Virus record (IMG/VR): IMGVR_UViG_3300028556_000042
Location: 1 to 22,706 of that record
DNA length: 22,706 bases
Origin: a virus
Direction: 5' to 3' (one strand)
Made by a program: the position numbers and the translations under genes. Below the pieces are notes generated by a model. The model ran no database searches and was not told where the DNA came from. It was given only the letters and a program-made list of their open reading frames with translations. Position 1 is the first letter of the stretch, and the number at the start of each line of letters is the position of its first letter. This document shows, in pieces, positions 6,018 to 13,398 of this stretch.

Positions 6018-6418
6018 CAGCAAAATTCCATGCGGTTGACAAGGAACAAGAGCAGCGCGATCTTCTGATTTACTGGCTGGACCAGTGGGCATTGTGGATG
6101 AACAACAACCATGCAGAAATCGCCAGGGACACCGGCGCTGGCGGTGAATCCATCGGAAAAAACGCGGTTAGCAATTTCTCGGTAGCTGCTGACGATTGCC
6201 ATTCAGTCTGGGACATCGAGCGGGAAAAGAAGGTCAGGGAGATAGACGCTCTGATCAATGATTTGCGACTGGAACAGCCCTGGACATACTGGGCAATCTG
6301 TAAGCGCATGGGCCTCATGAACTTCTGGAAGTATCCCAAGCTTGACCCGAACGAGGCATTTATCAATGCGCTGGAAGAGCTGCAGTACATGTGTGCGCAA
6401 AGAAAATTTGTGCCTTAG
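6014..6418 (+). CDS. Probable Q-like late transcription regulator
   Basis: A 134-aa protein at the end of the early operon. The central and C-terminal part (KVREIDALINDLRLEQPWTY, then WAICKRMGLMNFWKYP) looks like the helical DNA-binding tail of phage antitermination or late-activator proteins. No zinc motif is visible. The stronger evidence is context: it is the last early gene, and a promoter-like sequence plus a strong terminator follow at once, before the terminase genes, as in lambda Q-pR'-tR'. It could instead be a late sigma-like activator of the RinA/ArpU kind. Starts at an ATGA overlap. Confidence 0.6.
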   Translation: MTAKFHAVDKEQEQRDLLIYWLDQWALWMNNNHAEIARDTGAGGESIGKNAVSNFSVAADDCHSVWDIEREKKVREIDALINDLRLEQPWTYWAICKRMGLMNFWKYPKLDPNEAFINALEELQYMCAQRKFVP

Positions 6419-6447
6419 TTGCTTTTTTCTGGGAACTGACCTATATT
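6419..6447 (+). promoter_or_regulatory. Candidate late promoter (pR'-like)
   Basis: TTGCTT at 6419-6424, a 17-bp spacer and TATATT at 6442-6447 directly follow the stop of the presumed late regulator. Transcription would start near 6453 and meet the terminator at 6475-6513 after a short leader. The -10 matches the consensus at 5 of 6 positions; the -35 is weak (3 of 6). Confidence 0.55.
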
Positions 6448-6474
6448 TGCGACTGGGAAGAATTGCGCCCCATG

Positions 6475-6513
6475 AAAAAGCCCTGGTCATTCGTGATCGG
6501 GGCTTTTGCTTTT
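6475..6513 (+). terminator. Strong UUCG-capped terminator (tR'-like)
   Basis: A 14-bp stem runs from AAAAGCCC (6476-6483) with TGGTCA (6484-6489) through the tetraloop TTCG (6490-6493) to TGATCG (6494-6499) and GGGCTTTT. Only two pairs are G-U. It is followed by a T-rich tail (GCTTTT). It sits between the early operon and the late genes, so late transcription must pass it. Confidence 0.88.
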
Positions 6514-6523
6514 GGAGATCGCC

Positions 6524-6679
6524 ATGCCAAGCAAAGAGCAAGTACGCGAATATATGCAGCAGCGATCACAAGAGCATGCACCACCACCTAGCCTTGAGCG
6601 CATAAGAGAAATGCTCGGCTGGAAGTTGCAAGAAGAATACCGCAAGCAGCAACAAGCCCAAGCGCTGCGAAAAAAATAA
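6524..6679 (+). CDS. 51-aa Gln-rich helical protein
   Basis: A small ORF enclosed between two intrinsic terminators. It has a GGAG Shine-Dalgarno (6514-6517) six bases before its ATG. The product is very hydrophilic, rich in Gln, Glu and Lys, with a probable long helix (SLERIREMLGWKLQEEYRKQ) and a basic tail. I do not recognise it. It is the first gene on the predicted late transcript, so it could be an early-late regulator or a packaging-associated small protein. Confidence 0.6.
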   Translation: MPSKEQVREYMQQRSQEHAPPPSLERIREMLGWKLQEEYRKQQQAQALRKK

Positions 6680-6691
6680 AGGGTGGTACTT

Positions 6692-6733
6692 GGCCGCATA
6701 TCTTCGAGGGAGGGTATGCGGTCTTTTTTATTC
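6692..6733 (+). terminator. Second intrinsic terminator before terminase
   Basis: Arms GGCCGCATA (6692-6700) and TATGCGGTC (6715-6723) form a 9-bp stem with one G-U pair and a 14-nt loop, followed by TTTTTTATT. Two terminators in tandem ahead of the late genes support control by antitermination. Confidence 0.8.
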
Positions 6734-6768
6734 AGAGGCAGGATAATCCGAAAGGAACCCTGAAAAGC

Positions 6769-7074
6769 ATGGTCACTAAAATAGTGAGCAATAGTGCAAA
6801 GAAGAAGCCGCCAGCCGCAGGTAAGGGCAGGCCAAAGAATGCGCTGAACAAAACGACGCAGGCAGCAAAGGATGCTATTGCCCACGCTGCAGAAGAACTT
6901 GGCGGTGCTAAACGCCTTGTAGCCTGGGCAAAAGCAGATAAGGCCAATGAGCGCATATTCTGGGGAACGATCTATCTTAAGCTGCTGCCATTGCAGGTAA
7001 ATGGCGCTGGCGCGAATGGCGAGCATTTGATCAGCACTATATCTATCAAACTGATCAAGCCGAATGCAGATTGA
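6769..7074 (+). CDS. terS: Probable terminase small subunit
   Basis: A 101-aa basic protein immediately upstream of, and overlapping, the large terminase gene. Its N-terminus has the AGKGRPKNALNKTT motif followed by a helical segment (AAKDAIAHAAEELGG) and ERIFWGTIYLKLLPLQV. This pattern is common in small proteins upstream of the large terminase in proteobacterial phages. The small subunit recognises the packaging start and regulates the motor. It is shorter than many small terminases, so assignment rests mostly on position and this motif. The closest Shine-Dalgarno (AAGGA) is 13 nt upstream, which is long. Confidence 0.68.
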   Translation: MVTKIVSNSAKKKPPAAGKGRPKNALNKTTQAAKDAIAHAAEELGGAKRLVAWAKADKANERIFWGTIYLKLLPLQVNGAGANGEHLISTISIKLIKPNAD

Positions 7075-8311
7075 GTGCGAGTTCCCGGAGAAGCTGGAAT
7101 TCCTGTTCCAGCCAGCACGGTACAAGGTGGCGCGTGGTGGGCGCGGCAGCGGTAAGTCATGGGGCTTTGCCCGTGCCTTGCTGCTGCTGGGTGTGCAGGC
7201 AGTTGAGCGCGTACTTTGCACCCGGGAAATCCAGAAGTCTATCAAGCAGTCTGTACATCAACTGCTACGCGACCAGGTCGCCGCACTTGGCCTGGGTGAG
7301 ATTTACGAAGTACTGGAAACAGAGATTCGCGGCAAGAATGGCACGCGGTTCTATTTCAGCGGCTTGTCTGACCAGACGGCTGACAGTATTAAATCCTTTG
7401 AGGGTTGCACTAAGGTCTGGGTAGAGGAAGGCCAGAGCATCACAAGTAGGTCATGGGAAATACTCATACCAACGATACGCACAGCAGGCTCAGAAATCTG
7501 GGTAACTTATAACCCTGAGCTGGAAACAGATCCGACGCATCAGCGCTTTGTTGTGAAGCCACCTGATGATTGCGTCTCAGTGTTGATGAACTGGCGGGAT
7601 AACCCTTGGTTCTCTCCTGTGCTTGAAAAAGAGCGCCAGGATTGCTTGAAGCGCGACCCTGAAGGATATAAAAACATCTGGGACGGCGAGTGTAAGCCAG
7701 CGGTTACCGGCGCGATCTACTACAACGAGGTTGCGGCAGCTGAGAAGCGCATCACAAATGTCCCATACGACCCAATGCTGAAAGTGCATGTGATTGTTGA
7801 CTTGGGCTGGAATGATGCAATGGCAATCAGCCTGGTGCAAAGACAAAGCTCAGAATTGCGAGTGATTGAATACCTGGAAGACAGCCACAGAACATTGGAC
7901 AGTTACTCGGCTGAACTGAAGGCCAAAAATCTAAACTGGGGCAAGCTCTTCTTGCCACATGATGGCCGCAACAAGGATTTTAAGACTGGCAAGAGCGCAG
8001 AAGAAATCATGACGGCGCTGGGTTGGGACGTGGCAATCACACCCAGCATGAGTGTGGAAGATGGCATAAGGCTCACGCGCATGACATTTGGGCGCATGTT
8101 CTTTGATAAAGAAAAGACTGCCCGTCTGATTGAATGTGTAAAGCGCTATCGCCGGGTGATCAGCAAGACAACGAATGAGGCAGGCGCACCGATGCATGAT
8201 GAATTCAGCCACGGTGCCGACAACCTGCGCTATATCTGCATCAATGCAGAAGCAATGACCAATGAAGAATGGGGCGGCAAATTGACTTACCCAAAATTTA
8301 CTAATGCATAG
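7064..8311 (+). CDS. terL: Terminase large subunit
   Basis: A 415-aa packaging motor and nuclease that drives phage DNA into the prohead. ATPase: Walker A GGRGSGKS at 25-32, Walker B KVWVEE at 117-122, and the coupling motif VTYNP at 147-151. Nuclease: RNase-H-like metal residues Asp246 (IVDLGWND), Asp300 (LPHDG) and Asp386 (HGADN). This is the Terminase_3/PBSX-P22 type. Length is normal. The start overlaps the small subunit by 11 nt. All key residues are present. Confidence 0.97.
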   Translation: MQIECEFPEKLEFLFQPARYKVARGGRGSGKSWGFARALLLLGVQAVERVLCTREIQKSIKQSVHQLLRDQVAALGLGEIYEVLETEIRGKNGTRFYFSGLSDQTADSIKSFEGCTKVWVEEGQSITSRSWEILIPTIRTAGSEIWVTYNPELETDPTHQRFVVKPPDDCVSVLMNWRDNPWFSPVLEKERQDCLKRDPEGYKNIWDGECKPAVTGAIYYNEVAAAEKRITNVPYDPMLKVHVIVDLGWNDAMAISLVQRQSSELRVIEYLEDSHRTLDSYSAELKAKNLNWGKLFLPHDGRNKDFKTGKSAEEIMTALGWDVAITPSMSVEDGIRLTRMTFGRMFFDKEKTARLIECVKRYRRVISKTTNEAGAPMHDEFSHGADNLRYICINAEAMTNEEWGGKLTYPKFTNA

Positions 8312-8319
8312 GTGATTTT

Positions 8320-8607
8320 ATGAGCGACTATAGAATACGCAAGGTAGCCAATGGCTGGATCCTCAGTGAAATGGCAGAAAACTGCTCACCGAGTTTCCCT
8401 AAAGCTGAGCATGTTTTTAATAATGCTCAGGCTATGGCGAACTGGATTGCTACATTAGAAGGAAACGCTGGCAAAGCAATTGTTGGCGGCTCAAATCAAG
8501 CAAACGCTCAACTGCTTGGCAATGCATATGCTAATGCATCAAACCTCGGCGCTGGCATTGGTAGTGCTATGGATATAGCGCGCTGCGCTTGCGGCAGGAT
8601 TAGGTAA
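8320..8607 (+). CDS. Hypothetical protein between terminase and portal
   Basis: A 95-aa protein with a mixed N-terminus (YRIRKVANGWILSE, then KAEHVFNNAQAMANWI) that resembles small phage proteins whose function is unknown. The C-terminal half is unusual: an Asn/Ala/Gly-rich segment (LLGNAYANASNLGAGIGSAM) with glycine-zipper spacing that could pack against a membrane or another helix. A GGTGA sequence precedes the ATG. It is co-transcribed with the packaging genes. No function can be assigned. Confidence 0.75.
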   Translation: MSDYRIRKVANGWILSEMAENCSPSFPKAEHVFNNAQAMANWIATLEGNAGKAIVGGSNQANAQLLGNAYANASNLGAGIGSAMDIARCACGRIR

Positions 8608-8609
8608 GC

Positions 8610-10946
8610 ATGGCAAAAAAGATGTCAGAGGATGAATTAAAGGCGCTGGCCGGGCAGGAAATGCGCCAGAGCCTGGGCTATTCATCGTCCAAACTCTCGC
8701 AAGCCAGACAGAAGGCTGAGTACTATTACCTGGGTATGGCAGTCGGCGACCTTTCCCCGCCTGAGGTAGAAGGCCGTTCCTCTGTTGTATCAACCGACGT
8801 GCGCGACACCATAGAATCAATGCTGCCGCAATTGATGGTGACGTTTTGCGGTGGCGAAACTATCGTGGAATTTGAGCCACAGAACCCTGACGATGAAGCC
8901 AGGGCAAAGGCAGCGACCGAGTATATCAATTACCTATTCTTCAAGAAGAATAACGGCCACAAAATTTCCTATGTCTGGATGAAGGATGCCTTGTTGCAGA
9001 AAAATGGCATCGTTAAGGTGTGGTGGGACACACGCTTTGAGGAAAAGAAAGAAGAATACAAAGGGCTGAGCCAGATTGAGCTTGCCCAGATCATGGACGA
9101 CCCAGAGGTCGAGGTCATTGCCCAAAATGCCTATCCAGACGAGGAAGACGCCAAGCAGCGTCAGCAGGCTATTGAGCAGATGACGCAGCAAATGCAAGAG
9201 GCAATGGCAGCCGCACAGCAGGGCAATCAGCAAGCAGCTCAAACAGCGCAGCAAATGCAGGCACAGTTGCAGCAAATCCAGGCACAGCCGCCTGAACTGC
9301 TGTACGACATCACATGCAAGCGCGTGAAGACTGACGGCAAGATACAAATTGACAATGTGCCGCCCGAGGAATTCCTGATTGCACGCAATGCCAAGAATAT
9401 TCAGGATGCTAAGTTTGTCGGACACCGCGTCCAGCGTACTATCTCTGAACTCAAGTCGATGGGTTATAAGAACGTCGACGACATCAGCGGCGAGGATCAA
9501 AGCCAGGCTGTGAACCTGGAGCGCATCCAGCGTCTGAGCTGGAACGATGAAAACGCCTACTTGTCTGATGAGGTTACAAACGGCGATGAAAGCCAGCGCA
9601 GAGTCTGGATCACTGAATGCTATGTACGCTGCGACTTCGACGGCGACGGCATCAGCGAATTGCGCAAGGTGACGGTGGCTGGCAATCAGTTGCTTGATAA
9701 TGAAGAGGTGGATTTTATCCCCTTTGTTGATATCACGCCGGTGCCATTGCCTCATACTTTCTTTGGCCTGTCGATTGCTGACCTGGCCATGGAGAGCCAG
9801 AAGACCAAGACCAGCATCTTGCGCAGCCAGCTCGATAATCTGTATCTGAACGTCAATGGACGTTATTACGCAGTCGAAGGCCAGGTGAATCTGGATGATT
9901 TGCTGACTTCACGCCCTGGTGGCGTGGTGCGTATCAAGCAGCCTAACGCAGTTGGCCGCCTCGATCAGGGACAGGGCAATACCGGCGACGCGATGGGCTT
10001 GCTGGACTACACGCAGCAGGATCTGGAGAATAAGACAGGCTGGACGCGCTACAGCCAGGGCAATGACGCTGACGGTCTGAACCAGACTGCGCAGGGCATG
10101 AACATCATTACCAACAAGGCCGACATGCGCCTTGACCTGATAGCGCGCAACTTCGCCGAAGGCTTTACGGACCTGTTTAAACTGGTCCTGAAACTGATTT
10201 GCCAGCACCAGGACAAAAAAGTGCAGGTCAGACTTTCTAATGGCTGGACAGACATCGATCCGCGTGAATGGCGCAATCAGTTCGACGTGTGTATCAATGT
10301 CGGCATAGGCCTGGGCAACAAGGATCAAAAGGTTAATCACCTGATGGCCTTGCTGGCACAGCAAGAGAAGGTGTTCCCGCTCGGCGTGGCAAATCCTCAG
10401 GGCATTTACCAGTCAAGCTCTGAGCTTTCGCGCTTGCTTGGCTTCAAGAACAGCGATAAGTTTTTCAGTGATCCGGCGAAGAATCCACCAGCACCACCGC
10501 CACCAGATCCAGAGCAAGTCAAGGCCCAGGCCGCGCAGCAGACAGCGCAAGCGCAAATGCAGGCTGATCACGCCAAACATCAAGATCAGTTGCAGCTCGA
10601 GCAGTACAAAGTGCAAATGAAGACGCAGGAGCGGCATCAGGAGCTTGAGCTTGAGGCGCAGAAGCAGCAACAGCAAGCTGAAAACGACATGCGGGAGCGT
10701 CAGCATAAGGCACAATTGGATGCTGAGTTGCAGGCCAAGCAGATCGAGGCTGATGCATTGCAGGCGCAGCTTGATCATCAATTGGAGCTGGAAAAGCTGC
10801 AATTCGAGCGCTGGAAAACACAAGTTGATAATGAAACCAAACTTATGGTTGCGCGAATCAATGCTGAGGCCAAGCTGACATCGCAAGACATGTCTAACCA
10901 ACACTCCGCCCAGCAAGCGGAAACTAACGAAACAGAAGGCGAATAA
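8610..10946 (+). CDS. Portal protein (SU10-like)
   Basis: A 778-aa protein forming the ring through which DNA enters and leaves the capsid. The N-terminal third has the portal pattern of SU10/phiEco32-like podoviruses (VSTDVRDTIESMLPQLM, then KDALLQKNGIVKVWWD). Residues about 180-228 are a Gln-rich helical insert. DFDGDGISE at 342-350 looks like a calcium-binding loop. The core continues to about 620. The final 150 residues are a highly charged Gln-rich coiled coil that probably forms the portal barrel or projects inside the head. A portal of nearly 780 residues is long and fits the barrel-bearing podovirus type. The stop overlaps the next start. Confidence 0.92.
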   Translation: MAKKMSEDELKALAGQEMRQSLGYSSSKLSQARQKAEYYYLGMAVGDLSPPEVEGRSSVVSTDVRDTIESMLPQLMVTFCGGETIVEFEPQNPDDEARAKAATEYINYLFFKKNNGHKISYVWMKDALLQKNGIVKVWWDTRFEEKKEEYKGLSQIELAQIMDDPEVEVIAQNAYPDEEDAKQRQQAIEQMTQQMQEAMAAAQQGNQQAAQTAQQMQAQLQQIQAQPPELLYDITCKRVKTDGKIQIDNVPPEEFLIARNAKNIQDAKFVGHRVQRTISELKSMGYKNVDDISGEDQSQAVNLERIQRLSWNDENAYLSDEVTNGDESQRRVWITECYVRCDFDGDGISELRKVTVAGNQLLDNEEVDFIPFVDITPVPLPHTFFGLSIADLAMESQKTKTSILRSQLDNLYLNVNGRYYAVEGQVNLDDLLTSRPGGVVRIKQPNAVGRLDQGQGNTGDAMGLLDYTQQDLENKTGWTRYSQGNDADGLNQTAQGMNIITNKADMRLDLIARNFAEGFTDLFKLVLKLICQHQDKKVQVRLSNGWTDIDPREWRNQFDVCINVGIGLGNKDQKVNHLMALLAQQEKVFPLGVANPQGIYQSSSELSRLLGFKNSDKFFSDPAKNPPAPPPPDPEQVKAQAAQQTAQAQMQADHAKHQDQLQLEQYKVQMKTQERHQELELEAQKQQQQAENDMRERQHKAQLDAELQAKQIEADALQAQLDHQLELEKLQFERWKTQVDNETKLMVARINAEAKLTSQDMSNQHSAQQAETNETEGE

Positions 10947-11851
10947 TGGCACTCACAACGATAACCCAAGGCAATACGGCTGATGTCACGATTACAGATA
11001 ATGGTGATGTGCTGAATGTCATTCCTGCGCCTGGTGGTAGCGGTAAGCTGACCATTGTATCCGGGCTTTCTGGCTTCTTGGAGCGCGAATTCGGCGGACC
11101 AGTGCAGACAGATTTTCCCGCTTCCGGCGTAGTGCGCATCACAGCGACTGCGGGCAGTGTGCTCTATGAATTGGGCAATGGACCTAGTCGTGGTAATGCT
11201 GCAATTGGTGCGCAGCCTGAGGATATTCTGACTACTAAGCAGATATCAGCAATAGTGGCTGGTACGCCTGCAACGCTTACGAATCCGACGTTACAAGCCA
11301 CAAACTCTGTCAATAACTACACCCAGATATCAATACAGAACAAATCTGCAGGCGCGAATGCCAGTGCTGACTTAATTGCTTATCCGGATAATGTCACATC
11401 CTCAGATCTGACTGGTTTCATGGACGTGGGCATTACTTCCAGTGCGTACGCCCAGGCCGCCTACGCAATTACGGTGGCTAATGAAGGCTATGTTTTCATG
11501 TCCGCGCCATCTGGCGCCAGTAAGACTGGCAACATGATCATTGCTACGGATAGCACCGGCAGCACAAATGACATCATCTTTGGTACCAATGGATTTGCTA
11601 GCTTGACCAATCGCAAATACTGGATGTCTGGCGGCTCTGGTGTGGTGGGCTTTGGTGTTGGTGCCAAGGCAGCAGCGAATGCGGTCATATCGGCTACCAG
11701 CACCACCCAGGGCGTGCAATTGCCAGTCATGACCACGACCCAAAAGAACGCCATAGCAGGGCCTACGCCTGGCCTGCTCGTCTATGATTCAACCCTTGGC
11801 AAGCTCTGCATTCGTGTGGCTGCTGCCTGGGAAACTGTGACATCGGCATAA
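10946..11851 (+). CDS. Fibre-like structural protein next to the portal
   Basis: A 301-aa beta-rich protein. Residues 1-85 form a small beta domain (KLTIVSGLSGFLEREFGGPV). Residues about 120-225 carry the motif series ISIQNKSAGANASADLIAY, GFMDVGITSS, EGYVFMSAPSG and GNMIIATDSTGSTNDIIFGT, which I know from phage fibre and appendage proteins. The C-terminus (GVQLPVMTTTQKNAIAGPTP, then GLLVYDSTLGKLCI) is the end seen on fibre-like proteins. Its place between portal and scaffold suggests a head fibre or decoration rather than a tail fibre. That role is inferred. Confidence 0.65.
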   Translation: MALTTITQGNTADVTITDNGDVLNVIPAPGGSGKLTIVSGLSGFLEREFGGPVQTDFPASGVVRITATAGSVLYELGNGPSRGNAAIGAQPEDILTTKQISAIVAGTPATLTNPTLQATNSVNNYTQISIQNKSAGANASADLIAYPDNVTSSDLTGFMDVGITSSAYAQAAYAITVANEGYVFMSAPSGASKTGNMIIATDSTGSTNDIIFGTNGFASLTNRKYWMSGGSGVVGFGVGAKAAANAVISATSTTQGVQLPVMTTTQKNAIAGPTPGLLVYDSTLGKLCIRVAAAWETVTSA

Positions 11852-11852
11852 C

Positions 11853-12137
11853 ATGACAACGATCGAGCAGCGCCGCCATAATGGGGCAAGGGCACAAGAA
11901 GTATTGGAAAACGAAGCTTTTCAGCAGGCTTTTTCTGATATAGAAAACGAAATTCGTGAAAAGTGGGCAAATTCGCCAGCCCGTGATTCTGAAGGCAGGG
12001 AAAAACTCTGGATGTATCTTTCAATGCTGAAGAAAGTAAAAGCTCAGCTTGAAACTACGCTGGAAACAGGAAAATTGGCGACAATGGAACTTGAGCATAA
12101 AAAATCGATGCTTGAGCGCCTTAAAGATTGGGGTTGA
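11853..12137 (+). CDS. Conserved small phage head-region protein
   Basis: A 94-aa highly charged helical protein: GARAQEVLENEAFQQAFSDI, then REKWANSPARDSEGREKLWM and LKKVKAQLETTLETGK. This pattern recurs in small proteins in the head gene clusters of many phages and has no known biochemical role to my knowledge. It is likely a coiled-coil dimer. It lies between the fibre-like protein and the scaffold, so a chaperone or assembly role is possible. The ATG follows the previous stop by 1 nt. Confidence 0.72.
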   Translation: MTTIEQRRHNGARAQEVLENEAFQQAFSDIENEIREKWANSPARDSEGREKLWMYLSMLKKVKAQLETTLETGKLATMELEHKKSMLERLKDWG

Positions 12138-12139
12138 AA

Positions 12140-12325
12140 ATGGCAAAGCCAACTGAAGAAGAAGTAGCAGCACAGGAAGCGTGGGATAAGTTCGAGGCAG
12201 CAGTCATTGAAAAATGCAAAAGCCAAGGCCGTGTATATGATAAGGTTTCTTATCCATCGCCAAAGAAACGCACCATTGATGCAGAGTGGCCTATCAGTGT
12301 GGTTGATGGTCCTATAAACTATTAA
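12140..12325 (+). CDS. Hypothetical protein, 61 aa
   Basis: A small protein with an acidic helical N-terminus (PTEEEVAAQEAWDKFEAAV) and a Pro/Lys-rich tail. It starts at the ATG at 12140, preceded by GGGG; an in-frame TTG at 12128 lies inside the previous gene and is unlikely. I see no domain. It is the last gene before the hairpin-rich leader of the scaffold gene. Confidence 0.62.
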   Translation: MAKPTEEEVAAQEAWDKFEAAVIEKCKSQGRVYDKVSYPSPKKRTIDAEWPISVVDGPINY

Positions 12326-12338
12326 TCAGTAATTAAAA

Positions 12339-12370
12339 CGTCGTGAGACGCCGCGCCCGGGCAACCGGGC
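12339..12370 (+). promoter_or_regulatory. Tandem GNRA-tetraloop hairpins in scaffold leader
   Basis: Hairpin one is CGTC-GTGA-GACG (12339-12350). Hairpin two is GCCCGG-GCAA-CCGGGC (12355-12370). Both have GNRA loops. The scaffold Shine-Dalgarno AGGAG follows at 12378-12382. No U-run follows, so this is not an intrinsic terminator. The first hairpin shares its frame with hairpins at 13375-13386 and 14873-14884. Confidence 0.7.
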
Positions 12371-12390
12371 AATGACCAGGAGTGTAGAAA

Positions 12391-13374
12391 ATGGACAATC
12401 AGGCATCTGAATCCAGCAGTGAAAATAGCAGTACAGCATTAAATGTTGACGGTGGGGCCCAAGCCTTCGCCGCTTTTCTGGACCCGCAAGAGGCACCCGG
12501 GAAGAGCGCCCAAGAGTTGGAAAAGGAAGCGCTGGAAGACGTAACCAAGCAGCCTAATCAGCAACAAGAGCAAGACCTAGAGTTGCAACAGGCAGAGCTC
12601 GATGCAGGACAGGAAACAGTCACCATCAAAGTGGATGGCAAGGATGTGACCTTGAGTACTGCTGAGCTGGCAGATGCCTACAAAAACGGTCTGCGCCAGG
12701 CTGATTACACGCGCAAGACCATGGAAGCCGCCGAGCAGCGCAAAGCTGCTGATGCGCAAATCCAGCAAGCCCAACAAGAGCGCCAAGCCTATGCAAACAA
12801 CTTGCAGAAAATGGCAGCGCAACTTGAGGAAGTGCTGCAAGAGCAACAAGGAATAGACTGGTCAGAATTGCTTGAAAATGACCCGCGTCAATATCTGATG
12901 CAAAAAGACCTCTTTGAGAAGAGACAACTCGCGTATCAGAAAAATATTCAGCAACAGCAGCATATCGCTGCACTGAACCAGCAAGAACAAGCCGAGCATT
13001 TGGCACGTCACCTGTCAGACCAGCAAGCTGAGCTGCTTGCCAAGGTGCCTGACTGGAAAGACCCCAAAAAAGCAGAGGCAGAATCAACCGCTATCAGTCG
13101 CTATCTGGCTGAGCAGGGCTTTGATAAGAACACTGTCGATTCCGTCACTGACGCGAAGACAATTCTGATATCCCGCAAAGCCATGCTTTACGATGCAATG
13201 ATGGCAAAGGCGAATGCTGCCGCCAAAAAGGTGGCAGAAGTGCCGCAAAAAGTAATTAGACCAGGTGTAAGTGGCAACAACCAGGACAGTGACAAAGACG
13301 CCGCGCAAATGCGCAAATTGGCAAAATCTGGCCGGGTTGAAGACGCCGCCTCACTTTTCGCAAAATTCATTTAA
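12391..13374 (+). CDS. Capsid scaffolding protein
   Basis: A 327-aa protein directly before the major capsid gene. It is strongly hydrophilic, with Ser-rich and Gln-rich acidic segments, a short folded region (TVTIKVDGKDVTLSTAELAD), then long predicted coiled coils (residues about 100-230). A basic amphipathic C-terminal helix (AAQMRKLAKSGRVEDAASLF) could bind the capsid protein. These are the usual traits of an assembly scaffold that is removed from the prohead. No protease fold is visible. A tandem hairpin leader and a strong AGGAG site suggest high expression. Confidence 0.85.
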   Translation: MDNQASESSSENSSTALNVDGGAQAFAAFLDPQEAPGKSAQELEKEALEDVTKQPNQQQEQDLELQQAELDAGQETVTIKVDGKDVTLSTAELADAYKNGLRQADYTRKTMEAAEQRKAADAQIQQAQQERQAYANNLQKMAAQLEEVLQEQQGIDWSELLENDPRQYLMQKDLFEKRQLAYQKNIQQQQHIAALNQQEQAEHLARHLSDQQAELLAKVPDWKDPKKAEAESTAISRYLAEQGFDKNTVDSVTDAKTILISRKAMLYDAMMAKANAAAKKVAEVPQKVIRPGVSGNNQDSDKDAAQMRKLAKSGRVEDAASLFAKFI

Positions 13375-13386
13375 CGTCGAGAGACG
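13375..13386 (+). promoter_or_regulatory. GNRA hairpin in major-capsid leader
   Basis: CGTC-GAGA-GACG forms a 4-bp stem with a GAGA tetraloop. It starts right after the scaffold stop and lies 2 nt before the GGAG Shine-Dalgarno (13389-13392). Its end is 12 nt from the capsid ATG, the same distance as the hairpin at 14873-14884 from its own ATG. Confidence 0.65.
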
Positions 13387-13398
13387 CTGGAGAAAGAC

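Noticed and set aside
6487-7245. Minus-strand ORF of 252 aa across terminators and terminase
   Set aside because: It runs antisense to two intrinsic terminators, the 51-aa gene and the terminase genes, and its translation shows no recognisable fold.
9160-9300. CAG-rich direct repeats in the portal gene
   Set aside because: They follow from a Gln/Ala-rich coiled-coil protein segment and are irregular, not a CRISPR or tandem-repeat array.
8934-9755. Long minus-strand ORF (273 aa) opposite the portal gene
   Set aside because: It is a shadow of the Gln-rich portal coding strand. Its product is a Leu/His/Cys-rich sequence with no domain and no ribosome-binding site.
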